Assembly (NCBI GenBank): GCA_017452945.1
Contig: JAFTLD010000015.1
Coordinates: 1 to 64,000, forward strand
DNA length: 64,000 nt
Source of the DNA: Clostridia bacterium
GTDB lineage: Bacteria > Bacillota_A > Clostridia > Oscillospirales > CAG-272
Reading direction: 5' to 3'
Shown piece by piece: positions 1 through 10,454 of this stretch. The position numbers and the translations under genes were made by a program. The notes below the pieces were generated by a model. That model was not told the DNA's origin. It made no database searches and saw only the letters and a program-made list of their open reading frames with translations. The stretch's first letter is position 1; each line of letters starts with the position of its first letter.

Positions 1-119
1 CCAACCTTTGAAGCAGGCATATTGCGCTTTGCGATCCATACAAGCACGGTATCACGGCTAACGCCGAGGTGCTCCATAATCTCTTTGAGTGAATACCATC
101 TTTCCGTTTCGTTAGTCAT
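1..119 (-). CDS. Excisionase-family HTH protein (partial, runs off window)
   Basis: The first 39 codons of a minus-strand gene are visible, starting at ATG 119; the rest lies left of the window. The residues around 9-35 ([17 protein letters not shown] then [13 protein letters not shown]) match the winged-helix excisionase/MerR-like fold of excisionase-family proteins, in which the helix LGVSRDTV reads DNA. Such proteins act as recombination directionality factors or small regulators of integrative elements. An AAGGAG ribosome site lies upstream and a consensus promoter sits at 160-188. The TnpV and DUF6809 genes to its right fit a mobile element. Function beyond DNA binding is inferred. Confidence 0.75.
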   Translation of the reverse strand, partial: MTNETERWYSLKEIMEHLGVSRDTVLVWIAKRNMPASKV

Positions 120-159
120 TTCAATTCTCCTTCGACAAAAAGATACAATTATTTACTCT

Positions 160-188
160 ATTATACTATAATATCATCTATTTGTCAA
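160..188 (-). promoter_or_regulatory. Sigma-A promoter of the excisionase-like gene
   Basis: On the minus strand, TTGACA (183-188) and TATAAT (160-165) are separated by exactly 17 nt, a full consensus match. It points at the partial gene starting at 119. Two direct repeats (192-227) abut its -35 box. Confidence 0.85.
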
Positions 189-191
189 TCA

Positions 192-227
192 GTTATGATT
201 GTTTATCGTCGGTTTATGATGGTTTAT
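192..227. repeat. Direct repeats next to the excisionase promoter
   Basis: TTATGATTGTTTAT (193-206) and TTATGATGGTTTAT (214-227) are 14-bp direct repeats at a 21-bp period, two helical turns, directly upstream of the -35 box at 183-188. This placement is typical of a regulator binding the same DNA face; the binder is unknown and could be the excisionase-like protein itself. Confidence 0.5.
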
Positions 228-233
228 TTGATA

Positions 234-346
234 CGTGGAAAAATAGACCTCAAAATCAAGGTCGGGCATATAAACATATTACCCGCCTAAAAATGCAAGT
301 AAAAACTCCTTATTTATAAAGGCTTTTGGGCTTCTATTTTTCCACG
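234..346. repeat. 13-bp perfect inverted repeat, arms 100 bp apart
   Basis: CGTGGAAAAATAG (234-246) is the exact reverse complement of CTATTTTTCCACG (334-346). It lies between the excisionase promoter and the 3' end of the DUF6809 gene. It could be a recombination or binding site of the mobile element, or chance; no open reading frame is supported in 228-403. Confidence 0.4.
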
Positions 347-403
347 CCTTATCCCCAATTTTAAGATGGAAAAGGCGGCGAGATTTCTCCCACCGCCGAG
401 CGC

Positions 404-670
404 TTATTCGCTTAGTGTTTCAATAGCAATTTGCATTCCGAGTTTGAAAGCATATGTAAATATAGCTGCTTCACCAAGGCTCATATACTCACTCCAACAA
501 TCGTGGAACTTTTCGAAGATTTCTTTCTGTTCATCGGTGAAGCTTTTCTCCAAGTCCTCGTGGTGACGTGACATATAGCCAAGTAGTTCTTTCATCTCCT
601 TAGAGTTGGTTCGGCTATCCTCTTGTGGGATGATGTTTCCGTGCCACAGTTCGTTAATAACTGACCTCAT
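404..670 (-). CDS. DUF6809-like small protein
   Basis: An 88-residue protein starting MRSVINELWHGNI and ending in AIFTYAFKLGMQIAIETL. This pattern (N-terminal ELWxGNI, central acidic helices with LEKSFTDEQKEIFEKF, C-terminal FKLGMQI) matches my memory of the DUF6809 family, short soluble helical proteins frequent on Clostridia mobile elements. The longer frame up to 739 is unlikely: the ATG at 670 overlaps the TGA of TnpV in an ATGA junction, indicating translational coupling. Function unknown. Confidence 0.65.
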   Translation of the reverse strand: MRSVINELWHGNIIPQEDSRTNSKEMKELLGYMSRHHEDLEKSFTDEQKEIFEKFHDCWSEYMSLGEAAIFTYAFKLGMQIAIETLSE

Positions 671-1032
671 ACAAATACCACCTCCCGTAAAACGATTTCT
701 TCCGCGCTTACCTTGATGTTGTTCATCTCTGCAACCCAATGGAGCATATTGCGTTCTTTCAAGTTCTCGTCAATGCCTCTCTCGTCAGCGAGGCGGGGGA
801 TGATGGTTTCGATCATCGTTTTTGCTTCAACATCAACATTATAGAGCCGCTGATTGAGTGTACCTTCCGAGAGAAGATTTGTGTAACGACCTTTACAATG
901 TTCTTTGAGGTACTCGAGGTGCAATCTCCCATACTTACCGACTTCCTTTTGTTCGGGAAGTTCAAGTAAGGGGTAGTATTGCTCGCCTCGGAGTTCATAG
1001 GTAATTCCGTTTTCTTTAATGTACTTTTCCAT
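667..1032 (-). CDS. tnpV: TnpV-family transposon protein
   Basis: A 121-residue protein with the TnpV hallmarks: ITYELRGEQYYPLLELPE, then GKYGRLHLEYLKEHCKGRYT, then MLHWVAEMNNIKVSAEEIV. TnpV is a transposon-encoded protein of unknown biochemical role found with serine- or tyrosine-recombinase elements of Clostridia. Start at ATG 1032 follows GGAAAGGAAGGTGC. It is the first gene of a two-gene unit with the DUF6809 gene (4-nt overlap). No transposase is present in the window, so this is either the end of an element extending left or a remnant. Confidence 0.8.
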   Translation of the reverse strand: MEKYIKENGITYELRGEQYYPLLELPEQKEVGKYGRLHLEYLKEHCKGRYTNLLSEGTLNQRLYNVDVEAKTMIETIIPRLADERGIDENLKERNMLHWVAEMNNIKVSAEEIVLREVVFV

Positions 1033-1102
1033 TTATTGCACCTTCCTTTCCTTTGGTGCTTTAAGTGTACTATAAAGACGGAAAATCTGCAAATGTGCAA
1101 AA

Positions 1103-1145
1103 AAGAAAAATACGAGAAACACCGAAATGTTCTCGTATTTTTCTT
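1103..1145. terminator. AT-rich hairpin upstream of tnpV
   Basis: A 16-bp perfect stem, AAGAAAAATACGAGAA (1103-1118) with TTCTCGTATTTTTCTT (1130-1145), works in both directions as a rho-independent terminator. It lies just upstream of the tnpV leader and would shield it from outside transcription. Confidence 0.6.
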
Positions 1146-1240
1146 CGCCTTCGCAATGCTCGTAGTTCTTAATTCTCAAAAACTGTCCTTAAGGGAACTG
1201 AGCATCCGAGGTGCCTGTTCTTTTTCAACTGTCCCATACG

Positions 1241-1273
1241 AGGAATCTCACCCGCAGGTGAGATTCCTGTATT
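1241..1273 (+). terminator. Hairpin terminator at the edge of the mobile segment
   Basis: A 12-bp perfect stem AGGAATCTCACC (1241-1252) / GGTGAGATTCCT (1257-1268) with a CGCA loop and then GTATTTTT. No plus-strand gene ends here; it separates the mobile remnant from the dehydrogenase gene that ends at 1317. Confidence 0.55.
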
Positions 1274-1316
1274 TTTAGCTATTTTGTTCTCCCGGGGGGA
1301 AAATGCTTATTCATGT

Positions 1317-2300
1317 TCATGCCATGGTCGCAAGCATCTGTTCTGTGACCTCGTATTTGACCGGAGTGCCGTTCAGATAGCGCGCAAATTCGTCCGCCAT
1401 GAATGCCGACATGCGCCACACCTCGTTGCCGATGCTGCCTGCGATGTGCGGTGTCAGAATGCAATTTGGCAGGGAATAGAGTGGGGAATTGGCCACGGGC
1501 GGTTCCGGATCGGTTACGTCCAGAATGGCTGTCAGATCGGGGCGCTCGGAAAGCACGCGGACAAGATCTGCCTCGACTACCTGCGCACCGCGTCCCGTGT
1601 TGAGAAAGGTGGCGTAGGGGAGCATGCGTGAGAATTGCGCTTCGGTCAGCATGCCGCGCGTTTGGGCATTGTTGGGCAGGTGGTTGGATACCACCGCGCA
1701 TCGCTCGAAAAGCGTGTCAAGCTGACAGGGTGTCACGCCCAGTGCCTCTGCCCGGTAGGCGGGGAGATAGGGATCGTAAACAAATACGTCCAGCTCGTAT
1801 GCCTTGAGCATTTCTGCGACAAGCGAGCCGATCATGCCGCAGCCGATCAGTCCCACGCTCTGCCCATAATTGCCAAGGTAAGCGGTACTGCGCGGGGCGG
1901 GCTGCTGAATTTTCATATCTCTTGCCTGCGCAAAAAAGCCCTTGTTGGCAAGCAAAATCTGCGCCACGGTATATTCTGCTACGGGAATTGCATTAGCCGC
2001 CCACGCGCTGAATACGCGCACGCCGCAGCGCAAAAACGGACGTGCAAAGCCTTGCACGCTGCCTGCAGCGTAAAAGACGCAGGAAAGGTGAGGCAGATGC
2101 TGCGCGATCTGCGCCTCGGTTAAGGTCGGCATGCCCCAGGTGGAAAATATGATCTCGGCGTCCGTGGGAATGGTGTCAAGATCCGCAAGGGTATAAATGC
2201 GCTCGTCAAGCGTGCAGAGTGCGTGCAATCGCTCCATGGCGGCCTTGTCGTACACGCGGCGTACGTTTTCGGGGGAGTTGCATAAAAATATGGCTTTCAT
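1317..2300 (-). CDS. D-isomer 2-hydroxyacid dehydrogenase
   Basis: A 327-residue NAD(P)-dependent oxidoreductase. The Rossmann motif GLIGCGMIG lies near residue 150, followed by VFVYDPY; NTGRGAQVVE, ILDVTDPEP and LTPHIAGSIGNE are the arginine, acidic and histidine segments of the D-2-hydroxyacid dehydrogenase active site. Three ATGs stand in a row at 2306, 2303 and 2300; AGGAG best spaces the third. The reading frame touches the upstream TIM-barrel gene, so the two are co-transcribed. Together they suggest a sugar-acid or carbohydrate-derived oxidation/isomerisation route, but the substrate cannot be read from sequence. Confidence 0.85.
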   Translation of the reverse strand: MKAIFLCNSPENVRRVYDKAAMERLHALCTLDERIYTLADLDTIPTDAEIIFSTWGMPTLTEAQIAQHLPHLSCVFYAAGSVQGFARPFLRCGVRVFSAWAANAIPVAEYTVAQILLANKGFFAQARDMKIQQPAPRSTAYLGNYGQSVGLIGCGMIGSLVAEMLKAYELDVFVYDPYLPAYRAEALGVTPCQLDTLFERCAVVSNHLPNNAQTRGMLTEAQFSRMLPYATFLNTGRGAQVVEADLVRVLSERPDLTAILDVTDPEPPVANSPLYSLPNCILTPHIAGSIGNEVWRMSAFMADEFARYLNGTPVKYEVTEQMLATMA

Positions 2301-2302
2301 CA

Positions 2303-3049
2303 TCATTCTCCTATGATCGCACGCAGAGCTTTGGCCTCTGCGCAGAGTGTGTCAAGCTTGTCGTCGGGCATAAATTCAAGCAGAAGTGTGTGCGGTGCAT
2401 CCAAAAGCGCAAGGTAGCCTTGCCATTCGTCCATGCCGTCGCAAAGGGAATAGCGCTCGTTTTGCTTCCATTGAAAGACGTGCAGGTGCGTCACGTATGG
2501 CAAAAGTGTGCGCAGATAGTGGAAATTTTGCTCGACCGTGCGCCATTGGAACGGTTGCCAGTAGGTGCGAAAATGAGAGGAGTTGACCGCCTGCATCAGC
2601 CAAAGCGCGTCCTCGGGACGCTCGGTGAAGGTGTTCATGTGACATTCGGTGCAAAGCGTCACTCCGTGCTTTTCTGCTATCTCGGCCGCTGCGCGGCAAT
2701 TGGCAAGCAAGTCGGTGATCTCGCCCTCGGTCATGTCCGCGCCCGATTTTGTGCCGCACCACAGGCGCAAGATATCGGTGCCTAAGCGCTTGGCGGCAAG
2801 AATATAGGCCTCCAGCTCGGCAATCGGGGTCACGCCAAGACGGAAGTAGGTGCCGTATGAGCAGCAAAAAATTCCAAATTCGCTTTGTAATGCCACCAAT
2901 TCGTCAAGCCTTGCCGCGTCTTGACAGGGGGCATGCACGTCGCTGCCCCATTCAATACAGGAAAGACCCGCATCGCGCATCGCGCACAAAATCTCGCGCG
3001 GCGTATGCGCGCGAAAGGATACCGAAACCAAGCCCGTATTGTGCCGCAT
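2303..3049 (-). CDS. Sugar phosphate isomerase/epimerase-like TIM barrel
   Basis: A 248-residue protein of the xylose-isomerase-like TIM-barrel (AP-endonuclease 2 type) superfamily: N-terminal LVSVSFRAHTPREIL and LSCIEWGSDVHAP, then HGVTLCTECHMNTFTE and a C-terminal LLLEFMPDD, with Glu, Asp and His residues where these enzymes bind a divalent metal. The ATG at 3049 is preferred over the one at 3109 because GGAGG stands just before it. It is the first gene of a pair with the 2-hydroxyacid dehydrogenase. Substrate unknown; inosose, hexulose or related isomerisations are all possible. Confidence 0.75.
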   Translation of the reverse strand: MRHNTGLVSVSFRAHTPREILCAMRDAGLSCIEWGSDVHAPCQDAARLDELVALQSEFGIFCCSYGTYFRLGVTPIAELEAYILAAKRLGTDILRLWCGTKSGADMTEGEITDLLANCRAAAEIAEKHGVTLCTECHMNTFTERPEDALWLMQAVNSSHFRTYWQPFQWRTVEQNFHYLRTLLPYVTHLHVFQWKQNERYSLCDGMDEWQGYLALLDAPHTLLLEFMPDDKLDTLCAEAKALRAIIGE

Positions 3050-3208
3050 AGTGCCACCTCCTTGTCGTTTCTGTGATTTCATTATAGCGCGTTTGCCCAC
3101 GGGTGTCAAGGAATTTTTGCCATAGGGTGGGGTGCGGTGGGAGCAAGCCCCCGCGCTACGGCCTTGAGATTCTCAACCAATCGGTTTGTCACCCATACCA
3201 ACGGTTGC

Positions 3209-3238
3209 TTGACAGAGCGGGGCTGCGTATGCTAAAAT
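3209..3238 (+). promoter_or_regulatory. Promoter of the ABC exporter pair
   Basis: TTGACA (3209-3214), 18-nt spacer, TAAAAT (3233-3238), about 90 nt upstream of the first exporter gene. The remaining sequence between 3050 and 3208 shows no gene. Confidence 0.65.
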
Positions 3239-3325
3239 TTGTGTGGTACTGTGAATTTTTTATACATTTCAGCCAACCTTTTTCGGATTTTACACACTAT
3301 ATAGATGAAAGGAGCGTGATAGGCT

Positions 3326-5173
3326 TTGGCGAAAGAGAAAAAGCAAAAGAAAAAGGAGAAAAAGCCCAAGCAGGACAAGCTGCCCATGCGGCGCGTGGTG
3401 CAGAACAATCTGTATATGCTGAAGATCATACACAGCGTGGATCCTTGGCTGATCCCGTTGCGGCTCTTTATGGCGGCTTTGGTCAGCACGACCTACTTTT
3501 TGGGCTCGACGTATCTTTTGCAGTATGCGCTCAACGCCGTGGGCGAGGGCAAGGGCTTTTACGACATTCTGTGGATGGCGATACTGTTTGTGGCTCTTGA
3601 GCTGTCTGCGGATCTTGTCAACAATGCCTTCTGGCAGCTGTATTACGAAAAGCGCAGATATGCGGTCGGGCAGCAGGTCAACTTAAAGATCTTTGCGCAT
3701 GCCGACAAGGTGGAGCTTGCCTGCTATGAAAACCCCGAGTTTTACGATAAATTCGTCAAGGCACTGGGTGAGGCGGACGACCGCGCCATGAACGTGCTTG
3801 ATAATGTGGCGGGGATTCTTTGGTGTGTGGTTGACCTTGCGCTTTGTGTGGGCTTGGTGGTTTCGGTGCATCCCGTATTTTTGTTGTTTGCGTTGATTCC
3901 GCTCGTCACCATTCCGCTTCGTGCAAAATATCAAAAGGGCGTGCATGACAAGGACATGGAGATCCGTAAGATCGACCGACGCAAGGGCTACCCCAATCGC
4001 GTATTCTTTGTTGCGGACTATGCCAAGGAGCTGCGTCTGAGCGCCATGCCGACTTATTTGCTCAAGTACATGAAGGACGCATCCGAAACCTGTCGCCGCA
4101 TCCACGCCAGAAAGGGCGGGCTTTTGACCTTGCTTGAGTGCGGCTGCATTGTGTTTGGGAACGTGCTTCCCACCGTGTTGACCACGGTATATGCCGTTTG
4201 GCGCACCGTGGTACAGGGGCTGATGGGCTTTGGCGACTGCTTTGTGGTGCTCAATACCACCATGCGCATTTCAGGAGTGCTGCTGGATTCGTTGGACGAA
4301 TTCATGAATTTTCGCAATAATGCCCGCTACATTGACACCATGCGTGAATTTTTGGAGTACAGGCCCAAGATCACCGACGGGGATGCCCCCTTGCCCGAGA
4401 GCGGCGACATTGCGCTGCATCACGTCGCCTTTCAGTATGAGGGTGCGGCCGCACCGACGCTGCAGGATATTTCCATGACCTTTGGCGCGGGGCAGCGCAT
4501 TGCCATTGTGGGTGCAAACGGTGCGGGAAAATCCACCTTGGTCAAGCTGCTGTTGCGGCTTTACGATGCCGAGGGTGAGATCACGTACGGCGGTGTGCCG
4601 ATCCAAGCGTTTGACGTGCGCGAGTGGCGCGATACGTTTGCGGCTGTTATGCAGGATTTTCATTTGTTTGCGGTGTGTGCCGCCGAGAACGTAACGCTTT
4701 CCCGTCGTGCAGAGGGGGATGAGGAGAATATTATCCGCGCTCTGCAAAGGGCGGGAATTTGGGAAAAGCTGAGCCAAAATGGCGGACTTGACGCCTGCAT
4801 GACAAGGGAATTTGACCCTGCCGGTGTGATGCTGTCGGGCGGTGAGGCACAAAAGCTGGCAATCGCGCACGTATATGCCAAGCAAAACCGCTTTGTCATT
4901 TTGGACGAGCCATCCTCTGCGCTTGATCCCATTGCGGAGTACGAAATGTACCGTACTATGTTAGATGCCTGTGCCGGCTGCGGCGTGATCTTTATATCTC
5001 ACCGTCTTTCCAGCGCGGTGCTGGCGGATAAGATCTACTTGATCGACAGCGGCAGAGTTGCCGAGAGCGGCACGCACGAGCAGCTCATGGCCAAGGACGG
5101 CATTTATGCGGATATGTTCCGCAAGCAGGCGGAGAATTACCGTGAAACCAAGAGCGGGGAGGTGAGCGCATGA
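3326..5173 (+). CDS. ABC exporter half-transporter, subunit 1
   Basis: A 615-residue fused membrane/ATPase subunit. A lysine-rich N-terminus precedes about five or six membrane segments (roughly residues 45-310). The ATPase domain has Walker A GANGAGKST (near 395), signature LSGGEAQKLA (near 503), Walker B FVILDEPSSALD (near 523) and the switch histidine in ISHRLSS. It starts with TTG at 3326; AAAGGAG lies 11 nt upstream and the only earlier alternative (GTG 3315) runs into a stop. It overlaps the next gene by 4 nt, so the two probably form a heterodimer. No C39 peptidase domain or precursor peptide is nearby, so the cargo (drug, lipid or peptide) is unknown. Confidence 0.88.
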   Translation: MAKEKKQKKKEKKPKQDKLPMRRVVQNNLYMLKIIHSVDPWLIPLRLFMAALVSTTYFLGSTYLLQYALNAVGEGKGFYDILWMAILFVALELSADLVNNAFWQLYYEKRRYAVGQQVNLKIFAHADKVELACYENPEFYDKFVKALGEADDRAMNVLDNVAGILWCVVDLALCVGLVVSVHPVFLLFALIPLVTIPLRAKYQKGVHDKDMEIRKIDRRKGYPNRVFFVADYAKELRLSAMPTYLLKYMKDASETCRRIHARKGGLLTLLECGCIVFGNVLPTVLTTVYAVWRTVVQGLMGFGDCFVVLNTTMRISGVLLDSLDEFMNFRNNARYIDTMREFLEYRPKITDGDAPLPESGDIALHHVAFQYEGAAAPTLQDISMTFGAGQRIAIVGANGAGKSTLVKLLLRLYDAEGEITYGGVPIQAFDVREWRDTFAAVMQDFHLFAVCAAENVTLSRRAEGDEENIIRALQRAGIWEKLSQNGGLDACMTREFDPAGVMLSGGEAQKLAIAHVYAKQNRFVILDEPSSALDPIAEYEMYRTMLDACAGCGVIFISHRLSSAVLADKIYLIDSGRVAESGTHEQLMAKDGIYADMFRKQAENYRETKSGEVSA

Positions 5174-7011
5174 CCAAGGCAAAAAAGGCACAAAAGCAGA
5201 AAAAGCCCCGTGAGAGGGGCGCTTTGAAGGCGGATTTGTGGATGCTGCGCCAGATCTGGCGATATTCCCCTTGGTACGTGATCACCAACGTGCTTTACGG
5301 CATTATGATGGGTGCTTTGCCCGCCGCAGGACTGCTTTATACCGAGCATTTGTATAACGGTATCGAAAACGGTACGGTGTTTGGCAAGCTGCTCGCGCTT
5401 GTTCTTGCGTATATGGCATCTTTGCTGGTGGTGCGCGCGCTGCATACGGTATATCAGTTGGTTATGCTGCCACGTTTTCGTGAGGTGATTAACCGCAAGC
5501 TGTACAGCGAGATCTTTGCGCACGCGGCAAAAACCGATCTTGCTAATTACGACGATCCCGAATTTTTCAATGAGTTTATCTTTTCCATGCAAGGGGCATG
5601 GCCGCACGTCATTGGGCTGATCGAGGGCACGGGCAGCTTGATCTCCAACGTCGTCACCATGCTGGTAGGTACGGGCGTGATCGCAGGGGTCAGCCCCATC
5701 GTCGCGTGCATTCTGCTTGCCTCGGGTGTATTTCGCATCTTTATCTCCCGCCGCACCAATGCGCTGAGCAAAAAGCAGGAGGAGGAGATCACGCCCGTGC
5801 GTCACCGTCGGGACTATATCAAGCGCGTGTATACCACCCCCGATTATGCCAAGGAGCTGCGCATCACGCGCATATCCGAGAATTTGCACGACGACTACCG
5901 TGATGCCACCGAAACGCTGCAGGAAAATGCGGTCAAGTACGGGAAAAAGTATATGTTTTACGATTTCCTGTTTTTGCTGATCCTGGATTTCGCCAACTAT
6001 GCCGTCATGCTGATCTTGCTCTGGCAGATGCTGACGGTGCCCGAAAGCGGCGTGACGCTCGGTGGCTTTGCCGTGGGTGTCAACGCCATCTGGAGTCTGA
6101 GCTGGCGCTTGCAGGAAATGGGCAGGGGACTGATGGCATACCATCAACACGGCATCTTTGTCAAAAAGATCATTCACTTTTTCGGCATCAAGCCCAAGAT
6201 CGTGAGCGGTACTGCCGTGACCGAGCCTTTGCAAACGCTGCGTGTCAAGGGCTTGCGCTTTGCGTATCCGAGCAAGGAGGGCGAGGTGACCGCCTTGCAG
6301 GATGTGGATATGGAGATCAAGCGTGGCGAAAAGATCGCGATCGTCGGTTACAACGGTGCGGGAAAGACCACGCTGACCAAGCTGCTCATGCGTCTGTACG
6401 ATCCCACCGAGGGCTGCATTACGTATAACGGGCGCGATCTGCGGGAATATGATCTGGACAGCCTGCGAGGCAGGGTGGCTGCGGTGTTCCAGGATTACCG
6501 TATTTTTGCCGCTACCATAGCGGAAAACGTGGTGGGCGGTGAGCTTGCAGAGGGCGAGGAAGGGCAGGAGCAACGCAAGCGCGTGATCGAGGCGCTGACC
6601 AAGAGCACCTTTGCCGGTAAGCTGGCTACGCTTGAAAAGGGCATTGACACCCAACTGACCCGCGAATTTGAGGACGACGGCGTGCAGCTGTCGGGTGGCG
6701 AGGTGCAAAAGGTTGCCATTGCCCGCGCGTTCTATCAGGATGCGGATCTGATCATTTTGGACGAGCCCTCATCGGCTCTTGACCCCAACGCGGAATATGA
6801 GCTCAACCGCGCGCTGTACGATTATGCCGAGGATAAGACGGTCATCTTTATCTCACACCGCCTGTCCACCACCCGCCATGCGGACCGCATCTATATGTTT
6901 GACGGCGGCAGGCTGATCGAGGTGGGCAGCCACGAGCAGCTGATGGCACAAAACGGCAAATACGCCTATATGTTTAACCTGCAGGCGGAGAATTACCGCA
7001 GCGGGACTTAA
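5170..7011 (+). CDS. ABC exporter half-transporter, subunit 2
   Basis: A 613-residue partner of the preceding gene with the same layout: basic N-terminus, membrane domain (about 35-310), then an ATPase with Walker A GYNGAGKTT (near 393), signature LSGGEVQKVA (near 507), Walker B LIILDEPSSALD (near 527) and ISHRLST. The ATG overlaps the upstream TGA in an ATGA junction with GAGGTGAG before it. Similar length and motif spacing in both subunits point to a heterodimeric type IV (ABCB-like) exporter. Both signature motifs look intact, so degeneracy of one ATP site, common in such pairs, is not obvious. Confidence 0.88.
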   Translation: MTKAKKAQKQKKPRERGALKADLWMLRQIWRYSPWYVITNVLYGIMMGALPAAGLLYTEHLYNGIENGTVFGKLLALVLAYMASLLVVRALHTVYQLVMLPRFREVINRKLYSEIFAHAAKTDLANYDDPEFFNEFIFSMQGAWPHVIGLIEGTGSLISNVVTMLVGTGVIAGVSPIVACILLASGVFRIFISRRTNALSKKQEEEITPVRHRRDYIKRVYTTPDYAKELRITRISENLHDDYRDATETLQENAVKYGKKYMFYDFLFLLILDFANYAVMLILLWQMLTVPESGVTLGGFAVGVNAIWSLSWRLQEMGRGLMAYHQHGIFVKKIIHFFGIKPKIVSGTAVTEPLQTLRVKGLRFAYPSKEGEVTALQDVDMEIKRGEKIAIVGYNGAGKTTLTKLLMRLYDPTEGCITYNGRDLREYDLDSLRGRVAAVFQDYRIFAATIAENVVGGELAEGEEGQEQRKRVIEALTKSTFAGKLATLEKGIDTQLTREFEDDGVQLSGGEVQKVAIARAFYQDADLIILDEPSSALDPNAEYELNRALYDYAEDKTVIFISHRLSTTRHADRIYMFDGGRLIEVGSHEQLMAQNGKYAYMFNLQAENYRSGT

Positions 7012-7130
7012 AGCAAACAAAAGCGCAAACGTGTGTGGCACCATGATGTTGCCGGCCCCTGCAATCGCTGAGATGTTGCGCGTTTTCCGAGGCGCTTTTG
7101 TATGTTATGACGTAGGATACAAGGCACAAA

Positions 7131-7162
7131 AAGGACTCTCCCTTTGGTTTGGGAGAGTCCTT
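7131..7162. terminator. Convergent terminator between exporter and typA
   Basis: A 12-bp perfect stem AAGGACTCTCCC (7131-7142) / GGGAGAGTCCTT (7151-7162). Read on the minus strand it is followed by a T-run, so it chiefly ends typA. A second, longer-loop pairing ACAAAAGCGC (7017-7026) / GCGCTTTTGT (7092-7101) may serve the exporter operon. Confidence 0.8.
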
Positions 7163-7171
7163 ACTTTTTAT

Positions 7172-9019
<1,848 letters not shown>

Positions 9020-9056
9020 ATTTTCCCCTCTAACTCAAATTTTGCCATAATTCGCT

Positions 9057-9085
9057 ATTATACTTATTATACCATATATTTTCAA
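9057..9085 (-). promoter_or_regulatory. typA promoter
   Basis: Minus-strand TTGAAA (9080-9085), 17-nt spacer, TATAAT (9057-9062), 37 nt upstream of the typA start codon. Confidence 0.7.
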
Positions 9086-9145
9086 TAAAAAACAGAAGTG
9101 AAATCACGATTTTCACAAAATTCGTAAGAATTCGCTTGTGCAAAA

Positions 9146-9174
9146 TTGACAAAATCGGGCGCGTGTGGTATAAT
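9146..9174 (+). promoter_or_regulatory. Promoter of the HAD phosphatase gene
   Basis: TTGACA (9146-9151), 17-nt spacer, TATAAT (9169-9174). Divergent from the typA promoter. Confidence 0.85.
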
Positions 9175-9202
9175 ACAGCAAGAATGAAACGAGGTGATTT
9201 TT

Positions 9203-9862
9203 GTGATCAAAGCCATTATTTTTGACTTGGACGGCACGGTTGCGGACACGATATCCGCCATTCGCGAGGGCGTCAATCTGACCATGGAGCAATTGGGATA
9301 CCCCACGCACACGGATGCGGATATCAGACGCTTTATCAATCACGGCGCGCGCGAGCTGATCAGGCAGTCCTTGCCTGAGGAAGAAGGGAAGGATGCGGAA
9401 CGCGTAGACGAGGCGTTGGACGTGTATCAGGGCATGTATGAAAGAACGTATAAAAATACCAATCTTTGCTATGACGGCATGGTCGAGGCCATGACCGCGC
9501 TTGCAAAGACGCATAAGTTGGCCATTCTTTCCAACAAGCAGGACAGAATGGTCAAGGGTCTGGCGGCGCAGCTGTTGCCCGAGGGTGTGGTCATGATCGC
9601 GCAGGGGCAGATTGAGGGCGTGCCAACAAAGCCCGATCCCACAGCCGTGTGGGAGATCTGCCGCAGAATGGGCGTTGATCCCGCCGAATGTGCCTTTGTG
9701 GGGGATAGTGACGTAGATATGCACACCGCGATCAACGCAAAATGCCTGCCTGTGGGTGTCACGTGGGGATACCGTGGGGAAGAGGTGCTGAAAGCAGCAG
9801 GTGCAAAGGTGCTGGTGCATGCGCCGCGTGAATTGGTGGAAGTGATAGAGAACGTATCTTGA
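9203..9862 (+). CDS. HAD-family phosphatase (phosphoglycolate phosphatase-like)
   Basis: A 219-residue haloacid dehalogenase-like hydrolase. Motif I is IIFDLDGTVADT (nucleophile and acid Asp near residues 7 and 9), motif II is AILSNK, the motif III region has KPDP, and motif IV is FVGDSDVDMHTA. The cap is a helical insertion after motif I, as in PGP/YjjG-type phosphatases. The GTG at 9203 is chosen over GTG 9194 because GAGGTG is correctly spaced from it and family members start at this point. Substrate unknown; small phosphorylated metabolites are likely. Confidence 0.88.
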   Translation: MIKAIIFDLDGTVADTISAIREGVNLTMEQLGYPTHTDADIRRFINHGARELIRQSLPEEEGKDAERVDEALDVYQGMYERTYKNTNLCYDGMVEAMTALAKTHKLAILSNKQDRMVKGLAAQLLPEGVVMIAQGQIEGVPTKPDPTAVWEICRRMGVDPAECAFVGDSDVDMHTAINAKCLPVGVTWGYRGEEVLKAAGAKVLVHAPRELVEVIENVS

Positions 9863-9901
9863 CACATGCCAAAATGAATTTGCCAAAAGGAGGACCCGAC
9901 C

Positions 9902-10315
9902 ATGTGGAATTACTTAGATCCCGCTATGCTTTGTATACTGATCGTTGGCGCTGCTATAATACTTGACTTGTGGGCAAGAGCATGTTTCCTTGCCGTGGGG
10001 TACACGCGAGTGTATCATCATGGCAAAACGTGGAAACGAGCGACAAGACATTACAAAGCGAATTGGACTGTTTGGCAAAGACTTTTATGGATTCCTGTCT
10101 TTGCCGAAGCATATCCCGCCAAATACCGCGCCTTGGCAATTCTCTCATATCTGCATTGCGCGCTTGCGGCAGTTTGGCTGGCGCTTTATATAGCTGCAGA
10201 TGTTTTTGGGGCAATTGACAATCTTTATTGGATACTCTTTTTGACCATCATTTTCCTTCCGTTCATGCTTGGGAAAATAATTTACACCGACGCATTGGTT
10301 CGCGGGAAGATTTGA
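9902..10315 (+). CDS. Small integral membrane protein, unknown
   Basis: A 137-residue protein with about three membrane segments (near 8-28, 80-100 and 107-127) and a basic, Trp-rich middle loop (residues 40-75, KTWKRATRHYKANWTVW). AAAAGGAGG precedes the ATG at good spacing, so it is a real gene even though I recognise no family. It follows the HAD gene by 39 nt and may be co-transcribed with it. Confidence 0.6.
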   Translation: MWNYLDPAMLCILIVGAAIILDLWARACFLAVGYTRVYHHGKTWKRATRHYKANWTVWQRLLWIPVFAEAYPAKYRALAILSYLHCALAAVWLALYIAADVFGAIDNLYWILFLTIIFLPFMLGKIIYTDALVRGKI

Positions 10316-10414
10316 TGCTTTGCATTTATATTGCGATCTCACAAGCAAGACCTGCAAACAACAAAATATAGTAGGGCGGTGGCTTGCTGCCTCCGAAATA
10401 ATGGAATAAAAAAT

Positions 10415-10453
10415 AAAAGCCTCCGATGCGGAATATCCGTATCGGAGGCTTTT
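10415..10453. terminator. Bidirectional terminator
   Basis: Arms AAAAGCCTCCGAT and ATCGGAGGCTTTT form a 13-bp core stem, extended by GCGG/CCGT pairing. It ends the plus-strand membrane-protein unit and the minus-strand DUF4143 ATPase, whose stop codon adjoins it. The 10316-10414 stretch shows nothing else. Confidence 0.8.
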
Positions 10454-10454
10454 A

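Noticed and set aside
5137..6708. 523-codon open frame on the minus strand inside the second ABC exporter gene
   Set aside because: It is opposite a gene with intact Walker and signature motifs, has no ribosome site, and its composition (His/Gln-rich) is typical of antisense shadow frames.
3326..7011. Bacteriocin exporter
   Set aside because: No C39 peptidase domain, no double-glycine precursor gene and no immunity gene nearby.
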